From NCBI GenBank assembly GCA_964655005.1, contig CAZZKE010000024.1:1-36576 (forward strand): a stretch of DNA of 36,576 bases, written 5' to 3'. Shown piece after piece: positions 9,438-17,237 of the stretch (position 1 is its first letter; each line of letters begins with the position of its first letter). A program made the translations under genes and the position numbers. The stretch comes from CAZZKE01 sp964655005 (GTDB lineage: Bacteria > Pseudomonadota > Alphaproteobacteria > Rhodospirillales > JABHCV01). A model generated the notes under the pieces. That model had not been told where the DNA came from. It ran no database searches and saw nothing but the letters and a program-made list of their open reading frames with translations.

Positions 9438-9494
9438 GGCCTATCCGGGCTCATACCAAGGCTTCGGCCCCGTGCCGTCGGGGCGAACGACCGC

Positions 9495-10289
9495 TCAGCA
9501 ATCCTTGCCGCGGCGATCCCGCAGGCGCCGCCGGCAGGCCGCGGCGAAGGCGCTGAACAAGGACAGGTAAAACGGGTTTTCCATGACTCGCCATTCCGGA
9601 TGCCACTGCACGGCCAGGGCGAATGACCTGGCCGCCGGCGCACTGATAGCCTCGATTAATCCATCCGGCGCAGTCGCCTCGACCCGCAAACCCCGGCCCA
9701 GGGTTTCGATCCCCTGGCCATGCAGCGAATTGACCCTGGCCGTTAGCGCACCGGACAATCCGGCGATCATGCCACCCGGGTTTATGGCCACTTCGTGCGT
9801 CGGGGCGAACTTGATATCGGGCGGATCATCCGGTACGACCCGGTGATCCATTTTTCCCGGCAGGTTCTGCACCTTCTGATGCAGGGTGCCGCCGAAAGCC
9901 ACGTTTAGTTCCTGAAAACCGCGGCAGATGCAGAAAACCGGCACCGCCGCCGCCACCGCTTCAACAATCAGCGGCAGGGTGGTGGCGTCACGGTGAGGAT
10001 CGTGCAGGGTATCGTGATCGCTGGCCGGGCCATCGTAGTGGTGCGGCTCCACATTCGAGGGACTGCCGGTAAACAGCAAGCCATCGACCCGGCTTAACAG
10101 GGCCTTGCGGTCAAGCGCCTGGCCCAACGTCGGAACCACCAGCGGCAGCGCCCGGCAGGCGGTCTCGACGGCCTGGATGTACCTGTGCCCGGCGGTTTCG
10201 AAATCCTGGCCATCGATTACCTTGCGGCACCCCGACACCCCGACCAGCGGCGGCCCCAATTCAAAACCATGCGTTGGTGCGTCGATCAT
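9495..10289 (-). CDS. Class I glutamine amidotransferase-like hydrolase, peptidase C26 / PuuD-like
   Basis: A 264-residue cytoplasmic hydrolase of the C26 family, which includes the gamma-glutamyl-GABA hydrolase PuuD of putrescine breakdown. The nucleophile is C122 in FCICRGFQELNVAFGG, with H230 and E232 (VQWHPEW) completing the triad. The family motif VNSLHGQ is at 186-192. These enzymes cleave gamma-glutamyl amides of polyamine-derived acids; the exact substrate here is not shown. AGGG lies about 7 bp before the ATG. The gene converges on the TMADH-like enzyme (57 bp between stops), so both could serve amine breakdown. It is downstream of the cold-shock gene but separated from it by a terminator. 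Confidence 0.88.
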   Translation of the reverse strand: MIDAPTHGFELGPPLVGVSGCRKVIDGQDFETAGHRYIQAVETACRALPLVVPTLGQALDRKALLSRVDGLLFTGSPSNVEPHHYDGPASDHDTLHDPHRDATTLPLIVEAVAAAVPVFCICRGFQELNVAFGGTLHQKVQNLPGKMDHRVVPDDPPDIKFAPTHEVAINPGGMIAGLSGALTARVNSLHGQGIETLGRGLRVEATAPDGLIEAISAPAARSFALAVQWHPEWRVMENPFYLSLFSAFAAACRRRLRDRRGKDC

Positions 10290-10344
10290 ATGCGACCCTA
10301 TGTCAGCAATAACAGTATGAAAATAAAATCAGTCACCGGGACAA

Positions 10345-10380
10345 CGAAAAAGGGGCACCCCCGGCGGGGCGCCCCTTTCG
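10345..10380 (-). terminator. Rho-independent terminator of the cold-shock gene
   Basis: Read on the minus strand, a 13-bp GC-rich stem (one mismatch) with loop GCCG runs from AAAGGGGC to GCCCCTTT and ends in a run of five T. It begins about 20 bp after the cold-shock stop codon and precedes the hydrolase gene on the same strand, so it should separate the two transcripts. The partly symmetric A/T flanks could allow some activity on the plus strand too. Confidence 0.85.
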
Positions 10381-10401
10381 TATCGGATGGCGCTCGATAA
10401 A

Positions 10402-10611
10402 TCAGTCGGAAACAACCAGATTTTCAGCCGAACTTTTTCCGTTTTGCCCAGGCACCAGTTCAAAATCCAACTTTTGCCCTTCGCGCAATGTCGATAAACC
10501 GGCGCGCTCGACGGCGGAAATATGGACGAAAGCGTCGCTGGAACCATCTTCAGGTTCGATAAATCCATATCCCTTAGTCGGATTGAACCATTTTACTGTC
10601 CCGGTCGTCAT
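10402..10611 (-). CDS. CspA-family cold-shock protein
   Basis: A 69-residue single cold-shock domain that binds single-stranded RNA/DNA and acts as an RNA chaperone. RNP1-like KGYGFIEPE and RNP2-like DAFVHISAV are both present, and TGTVKWFNPTKGYGFI opens the protein as is standard. AAGGA lies 6-7 bp before the ATG. The gene is followed by a strong hairpin terminator and preceded by a 352-bp non-coding region shared with the divergent type I secretion operon. A long 5' untranslated leader typical of cold-inducible csp genes would fit there, but none is demonstrated. Confidence 0.96.
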   Translation of the reverse strand: MTTGTVKWFNPTKGYGFIEPEDGSSDAFVHISAVERAGLSTLREGQKLDFELVPGQNGKSSAENLVVSD

Positions 10612-10963
10612 ATCATATCCTTTCTCTGTATTTCACTCCCTGCAAGGCCACGATTTTTATGCTCAAACCATTGGCGCTTTTTCGGCCTAAAGCCCATTCG
10701 CCGGAAGATATAATCGACGGGCCGCTATTGCCGAGCTTCCATAAAAGGCATTTTCGGCCATTTTTCAAGCATATTTATCAATTATGAGGGGCAATACCAA
10801 CTTACGGATGATACATTTAAGGCCGCATCGTCGCCTTTTCACGACCATTATTTCCCCCATCGGGGCGGGCGGGGGAAAATCCAATTAACTGTTTCTTATC
10901 AGGCCCCAAATATAGTATCTATTGCCAGTAATATATAAAAATACAGTGGATATATTTGGCATA
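10612..10963. promoter_or_regulatory. Divergent intergenic region between cold-shock gene and type I secretion operon
   Basis: 352 bp without a credible gene, AT-rich compared with its surroundings. It must hold the promoters of both divergent units. TATAGT at 10911-10916 could be a -10 box for the secretion operon, but a convincing -35 at the right distance is not seen. An inverted repeat at 10851-10878 is described separately. Confidence 0.5.
10851..10878. repeat. Inverted repeat upstream of the type I secretion operon
   Basis: TTTCCCCC (10851-10858) and GGGGGAAA (10871-10878) are perfect 8-bp inverted arms around a 12-bp loop. The loop itself carries GGGG, which can pair instead with the left arm's CCCC, so two alternative hairpins are possible. 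It lies 86 bp before the TolC start and could be an operator or an RNA element. Confidence 0.5.
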
Positions 10964-12286
10964 ATGTTTAACCGTATTACCGGAAAACTTCCGTGTCTGC
11001 TTGGTGGTTTCGCCGTGGCGGTCACCGTTCTGGCTGCCCGCCCGGCGCACCCGGAACCGCTGGCCGACCTGTTGCCGGGTTTCCTGGAAAGCCAGAATCA
11101 GTACAAGGCGGCCCTGGCCGACGCCGATGCCGCCGCCGAGAACGCCATCGCCTCGATGGGCGGTTTCTATCCAAGCATCGATATTACCGCCACTTACGGC
11201 AACGAACAGCAGATGAAGCCGGCGGCGACCGACACCAACCTGGTATCGCGCGAGGCCGATTTTTCGGTCACTCAGCGAATATGGGATAACGGCGCGACCA
11301 GCGCCACCGTCCGCTCGGCAGGATTGCTGCAAAGGCAGGCCGAGGCGGTGCTTGCATCGACCCGTTCGGCGCTGTTGTTGCGCGCCGTGGCCGCCTACGC
11401 CAATGTAGTACGGGCCGCAGAAACCCTGAAATTCGCCCTGAAGTCGGAACGGAATGTCAAGCGACAAACCGAACTGGAAGACGCCCTGGTCAAACGCGGC
11501 GCCGGTTTTTCGACCGACGTGCTACAGGCCAAGGTCCAGCTTGCCGGGGCCCAGGCCCGCCGTTCACGGGCCGATGGCGCCCTGAAAATTGCGATCAACG
11601 CCTATCGCACCCTGTTCAAAAAAGTTCCCGGCCCCATCGACGGCATGGACAAGCTGGCCGCCCCGGTTGACCGGTTGCCGGCGACCGTCGATGACGCCGT
11701 CGAGCGGGCGCTCAGGACCAACCCGCTGCTGATCGCCGCGAACCTGACCAGCGACATCGCCCGGTCCGGAGTAAGCCAAACCCGCGCGACCAGCTATTCG
11801 CCGACGATCGATGGCATAATCGACTACAAGTTCAAACGCGATGTCAGCGCCACCGGCGGCAATCAAAGAGAAATTTTCAGCAAGCTGCAAATGAAGTTCC
11901 CCTTTAACCTGGGGTTGACGGCGGCCAACACGCTAAAAGCCGCCGAGCGCTCATTTGATGCTTCGGTCTACCGCTACGCCGATACCAGGGACCAGATCAC
12001 CGAGCAGACGCGCAATGCCTGGGAACAATTCCAGACGGCCAGGATCAATGCCGGCCTGCTTGCCAACCAGGCCAATATCGCCGCCGAATTCCTGGCGTTG
12101 GCGCGCCGGGAAAGGACCCTTGGCAGGCGCTCTTTGCTTGATGTTCTGACCGGTGAAACGGCCGAAATCAATGCCAGAAGCGACACCGCTTCGGCCCAGA
12201 CCGATGTTATCGTCGCCGCCTACACCCTGCTTGAGGTCATGGGCGAACTGAACGAGGCCGCGCTGGGGCGACCCGCCCGCGAGTAA
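10964..12286 (+). CDS. TolC-family outer membrane protein of a type I secretion operon
   Basis: A 440-residue TolC-type channel forming the outer-membrane part of a type I secretion system with the ABC and HlyD products downstream. The N-terminus has a signal sequence (CLLGGFAVAVTVLAARPAHP). Recognisable family elements are FYPSIDITATYG, FSVTQRIWDNGA, AGFSTDVLQAKVQLAGAQ and, near the end, RRSLLDVLTGETAEINAR, repeating the two-fold TolC layout. The ATG at 10964 is chosen; an in-frame TTG at 10922 would add 14 residues without improving the signal peptide. The ABC gene follows 64 bp later. It is a diverged paralogue of the TolC at 3058. Confidence 0.93.
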   Translation: MFNRITGKLPCLLGGFAVAVTVLAARPAHPEPLADLLPGFLESQNQYKAALADADAAAENAIASMGGFYPSIDITATYGNEQQMKPAATDTNLVSREADFSVTQRIWDNGATSATVRSAGLLQRQAEAVLASTRSALLLRAVAAYANVVRAAETLKFALKSERNVKRQTELEDALVKRGAGFSTDVLQAKVQLAGAQARRSRADGALKIAINAYRTLFKKVPGPIDGMDKLAAPVDRLPATVDDAVERALRTNPLLIAANLTSDIARSGVSQTRATSYSPTIDGIIDYKFKRDVSATGGNQREIFSKLQMKFPFNLGLTAANTLKAAERSFDASVYRYADTRDQITEQTRNAWEQFQTARINAGLLANQANIAAEFLALARRERTLGRRSLLDVLTGETAEINARSDTASAQTDVIVAAYTLLEVMGELNEAALGRPARE

Positions 12287-12350
12287 TATATTTTTCGGCG
12301 GGTCGGTTTGGGCGGAAGGTAATTTTTCTAAGATAAAGGGCGACCGGCCA

Positions 12351-14033
12351 TTGAAAGAACTGTTTCGCCGTTTGATGCTCCGTCCGTGGCTGGCCTCGGA
12401 AATCGCCGTCGCCTCGCTATTCGCCAATTTGCTGGCGCTGGCCTCGCCGTTGTTCGTTATCCAGGTCCTTAACCGCTATATCGCCCATGGCGTCGACGCC
12501 ACGCTGGCGACCCTGGCCAGCGGAACCGTCCTGGCCATTATCCTGGAATTGTTGTTCCGCCGGATCCGCAGCCGCCTGGCCCGCGACTTAAGCGCCGAGG
12601 CCGATTTCGAAGTATCGACCGGCGGCTTCGGGTTGCTGGTCAAGGCCCGGGCCGGATTGCTGGAGCGCATCCCGCCGGGACAGCGGCGGCAGCTTGCGGC
12701 GGCGGCGGCGACCGTCGAAGGCGCGTACGGGGCGACCAATCTGGCCACCGTTTATGACGTTCCTTTCGCACTGCTGTTCCTGGGCGTCCTGTTTTTGCTA
12801 AGTCCGGTCTTGTCCGGTATCGTCGCGTTGTTTTTAATCGCAGTCTTTATGATCGGGGTAATCGGGGCCTGGTCGGTTCGGGAACCGACCCGCCGCCTGA
12901 TCCAGGCCGGCGGCAACGCCAATGCCCTGGTCACCACGGCGACCGAACACATCGATACGGTCCGAGCCTTCAACGCCGGCGAGACACTGCATCGGCAATG
13001 GCGCCGGCAGACTGCGGCCAGCCAACAACTGCGGGCCTGGATAGAGGCCCGGCAGGGCCTGATACAAACCCTGAGCCAGACGGCGACGGCCCTGATGAGC
13101 GTCCTGGTCGTGGCCACCGGGGCTCGGCTGGTGGTCGGCGGCGACATCGATATCGGGATCATGATCGGCGCCAACATCCTGGCCGCCAGGACGCTGCTGC
13201 CGGTGGCGCGGTTTTCCCAACTTGGCGGCGTGTTCGCCCGGGCCGGCCAAAGCCTGGACATGATCCGGGAATTCACCAAATTGCCGCTGGAGCCCGACAG
13301 CGGTTCCTGCAAGGAGAATTTCAGCGGCGGCGTTGAATTCAAGGACGTATCGTTTGCCTATCCCGGCGCCAGCACACCGCTGTTTGAAGCCCTGTCGCTG
13401 CGGATAGATCCCGGCAGCATAGTCGTCGTCACCGGCGGCAATGGGGCCGGCAAGACCACCCTGGCCCGGCTGCTGGCCGGAATAATCGAACCGGTGCGCG
13501 GCCAAATTCTGGCCGATGGCCTTGACTTGCGCCAGGCGGCGCCGGAATGGTGGCGCCGCCAGATTGTTTATCTGCCCCAGGAACCGGCGCTGCTGGACGC
13601 CAGCATCGGCGATAATCTGAAAATCACCAACCGTTCGATATCCGACGAGGCGCTGGCCCGGGTTATCGCCGCCGCCGGACTCGACCGCTATATCGATCAG
13701 AGCCCCGGCGGCCTGGAGACCCCGATCACCGATAACGGGCGCACCCTGTCGCTGGGTATTCGCCGCCGCATGGCGCTGGCCCGGGCCTTGGCCACCGACG
13801 GCAAACTGGCGATCCTGGATGAACCGACCGAAGGGCTGGACCGGGAAGGCATCGCGTGTGTTTATGCCGCCATGCGGGAAATGGCGGCGCAAGGACGCAC
13901 GATTATCGCCACCTGCCATGACCCGAAACTGATTAAAGGCGCCCATCTGGTCATCGATCTGGATCGCAAGCCGGCGCCGCGCATTATCAAGCGACCGCAG
14001 GCGGTGCACGGCGCGGGGGACGACAGCCAATGA
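12351..14033 (+). CDS. Type I secretion ABC transporter (membrane domain plus ATPase) with atypical signature motif
   Basis: A 560-residue inner-membrane half-transporter that should power export through the HlyD/TolC conduit. The N-terminal membrane domain (about 1-310) has hydrophobic segments such as ASLFANLLALASPLFVIQVL and FALLFLGVLFLL. There is no N-terminal C39 peptidase, so it resembles PrtD/HlyB-type exporters without leader cleavage. The ATPase has Walker A GGNGAGKTT (K368) and Walker B LAILDEPTEGLD (D490, E491). The ABC signature reads LSLGI (466-470) instead of LSGGQ. The start is a TTG at 12351 after AAAGGG; an ATG at 12375 is an alternative. Its stop overlaps the HlyD start by 4 bp, indicating coupled translation. 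Confidence 0.93.
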   Translation: MKELFRRLMLRPWLASEIAVASLFANLLALASPLFVIQVLNRYIAHGVDATLATLASGTVLAIILELLFRRIRSRLARDLSAEADFEVSTGGFGLLVKARAGLLERIPPGQRRQLAAAAATVEGAYGATNLATVYDVPFALLFLGVLFLLSPVLSGIVALFLIAVFMIGVIGAWSVREPTRRLIQAGGNANALVTTATEHIDTVRAFNAGETLHRQWRRQTAASQQLRAWIEARQGLIQTLSQTATALMSVLVVATGARLVVGGDIDIGIMIGANILAARTLLPVARFSQLGGVFARAGQSLDMIREFTKLPLEPDSGSCKENFSGGVEFKDVSFAYPGASTPLFEALSLRIDPGSIVVVTGGNGAGKTTLARLLAGIIEPVRGQILADGLDLRQAAPEWWRRQIVYLPQEPALLDASIGDNLKITNRSISDEALARVIAAAGLDRYIDQSPGGLETPITDNGRTLSLGIRRRMALARALATDGKLAILDEPTEGLDREGIACVYAAMREMAAQGRTIIATCHDPKLIKGAHLVIDLDRKPAPRIIKRPQAVHGAGDDSQ

Positions 14034-15328
14034 ACACCGAAGCGCCCGAAACACCCATGGGCCGGTCCGCCGGCAAGACCACGCACCTGTTCCTGGCGCT
14101 GCTGGTTTTTACCTGTGTCGCCTTCGTGGCGTGGGCGTCAATCGGCACCCTGGATATCGTCAGCCTGGCCAGCGGCGAAGTCATCCCGTCTTCCCAGGTC
14201 AAGAGAGTACAACATCTGGAAGGCGGCATAGTCCGGGAAATTTCGGTCAGCGAGGGACAGCTTGTCAGTCCGGGTCAGCAACTGGTTGTGCTGGAACCGA
14301 CCCAAAGCGGCGCCGATGTCCGTGAACTGGCGGTGCGGTTACGTTCGCTGCGGGTTGAAATTGCCCGCCTGGAGGCCGAAGCCGGGGGCCAGAAACGGCC
14401 GGTTTTTCCCGCCGACCTGATGGCCAGCAACCCGAAACTGGTGCGCCAGACGCTGGCGCTATTTGACAATCGTCGCCGCGCCAAGCAGAACCGCATCGAA
14501 AGCCAGAAACAGGCGGTTATCCAAAAACGTCAGGATGTCCGGGAAATCAGCGCCCGCATCCGCAATCAGCGGGACAGCCTGAAATTAGTGGCCGAGCAGA
14601 TCGCCATCAGCGAAGAATTAATGAAGGAAGACCTGACCAACCGCTATGTCCAGCTGGACCTGCTGAAAGAAGCCAGTCGCCTGAAAGGCCAGAACGAACA
14701 GGACCTGGCCGCCCTGGCGCGGGCCCGCTCGGCGCTGAAGGAAGCCCAGTCGCAGTTGCAGGGCATCTACAATTCCTTCGCCGAGGAAGCGGGCAAGGAG
14801 CTCGAATCATCGCGTCTGGAATACAATGAACTGTCGCAGCGGATCGATAAATACCGGGACAGCCTGGAACGCACGATCCTGCGTTCGCCGGTCACCGGCA
14901 TCATCAAGACCCTGTATCCAACGACCATCGGCGGTGTCCTTAAACCCGGCGACGCGGTCGTCGATATTGTCCCCGCCGGGGACAAACTGGTAATCGAAGC
15001 CAGGCTGCAAACCCAGGATATCGGCTATGTTCAGGCGGGCCAGCCGGCCCTTGTCAGGTTGGCTTCAAACGATGCCCGGCGCTTCGGCGGCCTGGACGGC
15101 ACGGTGGTTCAGGTCAGCCCCGATACCCTGATAACCCGCGACGGCATCCCCTATTACAAGGTCCGCATCGAGACCGCGCAGGATCGCTTTTCGCGAGGCG
15201 ACCGGCAATACCGGCTGTTCCCGGGCATGCAGGTGGTCGCCAGCATCCGCACCGGCAGCCGTACCGTGCTGGAATATCTGGCCGGCCCGATCCTTGTATC
15301 CTTGAGCGGGGCAATGAAGGAACGATGA
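14030..15328 (+). CDS. HlyD-family type I secretion membrane fusion protein
   Basis: A 432-residue periplasmic adaptor linking the ABC transporter to TolC. One transmembrane segment lies near residues 22-42 (LFLALLVFTCVAFVAWASIG) after a short cytoplasmic tail. A lipoyl/beta-barrel half follows (SGEVIPSSQVKRVQHLEGGI, VREISVSEGQLVSPGQQLV), then a long alpha-helical coiled coil at about 90-270, and the return half LRSPVTGIIKTLYPTTIGGV. Length and order are normal for the family. ATGA overlaps join it to the ABC gene upstream and to the Sel1-repeat gene downstream, so all are translated from one message. The secreted substrate is not encoded nearby. Confidence 0.95.
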   Translation: MNTEAPETPMGRSAGKTTHLFLALLVFTCVAFVAWASIGTLDIVSLASGEVIPSSQVKRVQHLEGGIVREISVSEGQLVSPGQQLVVLEPTQSGADVRELAVRLRSLRVEIARLEAEAGGQKRPVFPADLMASNPKLVRQTLALFDNRRRAKQNRIESQKQAVIQKRQDVREISARIRNQRDSLKLVAEQIAISEELMKEDLTNRYVQLDLLKEASRLKGQNEQDLAALARARSALKEAQSQLQGIYNSFAEEAGKELESSRLEYNELSQRIDKYRDSLERTILRSPVTGIIKTLYPTTIGGVLKPGDAVVDIVPAGDKLVIEARLQTQDIGYVQAGQPALVRLASNDARRFGGLDGTVVQVSPDTLITRDGIPYYKVRIETAQDRFSRGDRQYRLFPGMQVVASIRTGSRTVLEYLAGPILVSLSGAMKER

Positions 15329-16119
15329 AAATGTATAAAATCTTTACCGGCTTTGTTGTTTACCTGATGCTTGTCTGGCCGGCGCTTGCCGACCTTAATA
15401 AAGGCCTGGCGGCGGCCAGGACCGGCGACTACGAAACGGCCATCGGGGAATTCAGGCCATTGGCCGAACAGGGCGACGCTAACGCCCAGTTCTTCCTGGG
15501 CCAGATTTATCGCCGGGGACTGGGCGTTACGCAAGACGATGCCGAGGCGGTCCGGCTGTTCAGCCTAGCCGCCGCCCAGGGCAACGCCAGGGCCGGGTTC
15601 AACCTGGGCTGGATGTTTTCCAGGGGATTTGGCGTTAACCAGGATTGGCCGACCGCCATCAGATGGTTCCGCATGGCCGCCGAAAAAGGCAATGCCGACG
15701 CCCAGTACAATCTGGGCCTGATCTATGACGAAGGACAGGAGGTAGCCCGGGATTTCACCAAGGCCCACAAGTGGTATTCCCTTGCCGCCGAACAGGGTAA
15801 CGCCGGCGCCCAGTATTATCTGGGCTGGTTTTACCACAAGGGACTGTATGTCGAACAGGACAACACGCTGGCCGTAAAATGGTTCCGCAAGTCCGCCGAA
15901 CAGGGCAACCCCAGCGCCCAGGCCAATCTGGCGGTCATGTATGCGCGGGGCTGGGGGGTCACGCGCGACTATGTGGAAGCCTATAAATGGGGTGGCCTGG
16001 GCAGCGCCAACGGCAACGAAAACGCCGCCAAGCTGCGCGATTACGTGGCCCGGAAAATGACCCCGGAGGAAATATCCGAAGCCGAAAAACAAATTCGTGA
16101 CTGGCATCGAACGCAATAA
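15325..16119 (+). CDS. Exported Sel1-like repeat (SLR) protein of the secretion operon
   Basis: A 264-residue protein with a signal peptide (KIFTGFVVYLMLVWPALA, likely cut before DLNKG) and about five Sel1-type 36-residue repeats between residues 45 and 230. The repeats are easily read as AxxxLGxxYxxGxGVxxDxxxAxxWfxxAAxqGn. Such alpha-solenoids serve as protein-binding scaffolds, here in the periplasm. The start codon overlaps the HlyD stop by 4 bp; an alternative ATG is two codons later. Tight coupling suggests a role in the secretion system, for example handling the cargo or stabilising the complex, but this is inferred only from position. Confidence 0.93.
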   Translation: MKMYKIFTGFVVYLMLVWPALADLNKGLAAARTGDYETAIGEFRPLAEQGDANAQFFLGQIYRRGLGVTQDDAEAVRLFSLAAAQGNARAGFNLGWMFSRGFGVNQDWPTAIRWFRMAAEKGNADAQYNLGLIYDEGQEVARDFTKAHKWYSLAAEQGNAGAQYYLGWFYHKGLYVEQDNTLAVKWFRKSAEQGNPSAQANLAVMYARGWGVTRDYVEAYKWGGLGSANGNENAAKLRDYVARKMTPEEISEAEKQIRDWHRTQ

Positions 16120-16208
16120 CCAATCTCGCGCTGCCCAAGTGGTCCGGAGAGTGCTATACTGAACAAGCGGATTGTTACTGGCCGAAACCGAAATTAAGGA
16201 GTCGGACG

Positions 16209-16637
16209 ATGACGACGGTAGAACAATTGCTTGCACACAAGGGCCGGGATGTCCTGACCATCGATCCCGAAGCCACCGTTCTGGATGCGATCCGGGAATT
16301 CGTCGATAAGAATGTCGGCTCTCTGGTGGTCATGGAAGACGGCAAGCTGGTCGGCATTTTCACCGAACGGCAATATGCCAGAAATGTCTTCCTGAAAGGC
16401 AAGTCCTCGCCGACGACGACCGTTCGAGAGGTCATGGAAACCAATGTCGCCTACGTCGGTCCGGAGCATACGGTGCCGGAATGCATGGCCATCATGACCG
16501 AGAAGAGATACCGCCATTTGCCGGTGATAGAGGGCGACGAGGTAGTCGGCATGGTGTCCATCGGGGATCTGGTGGAAAGCACTATTTCGGAACAGAAATT
16601 CACCATCGAACAGCTCGAACATTACATTCGAAGCTAG
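16209..16637 (+). CDS. Tandem CBS-domain protein
   Basis: A 142-residue protein made only of two CBS motifs (about 8-62 and 75-135). Such Bateman modules bind adenine nucleotides and act as energy sensors in larger complexes. Typical stretches are DAIREFVDKNVGSLVVMEDG, LVGIFTERQYAR and YRHLPVIEGDEVVGMVSIGD. TAAGGAG stands about 8 bp before the ATG, giving a clear start. It follows the Sel1 gene by 89 bp on the same strand and may be a separate unit. The partner it regulates is not visible. Confidence 0.95.
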   Translation: MTTVEQLLAHKGRDVLTIDPEATVLDAIREFVDKNVGSLVVMEDGKLVGIFTERQYARNVFLKGKSSPTTTVREVMETNVAYVGPEHTVPECMAIMTEKRYRHLPVIEGDEVVGMVSIGDLVESTISEQKFTIEQLEHYIRS

Positions 16638-16694
16638 ATCGAATTATCTGCGTTCGATTAAACGCGGGTTGCGCAGGTCGCCCTGGCCGAAAAC

Positions 16695-17135
16695 TTATCT
16701 GACCGTTTCGGGCAACGGGTCTTCGCCGCCTGACGCGGTTTCCAGGCCCTCCAGCTTTTTCGCCGCCGTCTCCATTTCCTGATCGGCCAGGCATCTGGTT
16801 ATAGCCAGGCGCTGCTCTACCGCCTTGATATATTCATACAACTGCCGGCCCTCGACCCGGATGCCGAGTTTCTTTGAAATGACGGCACCGCCCCGGGTAT
16901 GAATCGCCCGCACCCGATCCAGATGTTTCTGCCATTTCTCGATATAGGCATCCCAGTCGCCGCCATGGCGGGCGTCGACATAGCGTATCATTTTCTCGCG
17001 ATCGGTATCATCCCACCACTTGACCGACGGGATCGTCGGGCACACCGTCGCCGCCCGGGACGCCGGGGCGGAAATTCCCAACGCCAACGCGAAAAGGAAA
17101 ATTGATAAAGATATCCTGACAGCAGTATTATTCAT
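16695..17135 (-). CDS. Small exported protein of unknown function
   Basis: A 146-residue protein I do not recognise. It opens with a clear signal peptide (RISLSIFLFALALGISAPASRA, likely cut before ATVCPT). The mature part is mainly helical and charged, with WWDDTDREKMIRYVDARHGGDWDAYIEKW and a second helix EYIKAVEQRLAITRCLADQEM. Two cysteines, one just after the signal peptide and one in the last third, could form a disulfide in the periplasm. No strong ribosome-binding site precedes the ATG. It is convergent to the CBS gene and divergent from the esterase, so it is probably its own transcription unit. Confidence 0.75.
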   Translation of the reverse strand: MNNTAVRISLSIFLFALALGISAPASRAATVCPTIPSVKWWDDTDREKMIRYVDARHGGDWDAYIEKWQKHLDRVRAIHTRGGAVISKKLGIRVEGRQLYEYIKAVEQRLAITRCLADQEMETAAKKLEGLETASGGEDPLPETVR

Positions 17136-17237
17136 TGGCCCGGTATCTGCGGAAGTTTAATTACCTACTGGATAATATAGCGTAGCTTCATGACATAAGC
17201 CTTACAAACCAAATATTAATAACAAGGCATTCAGATT

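Noticed and set aside
16638..16658. Short inverted repeat (ATCGAA, TTCGAT) after the CBS gene as a terminator
   Set aside because: Only 6-bp AT-containing arms, a 9-bp loop and no T tract.
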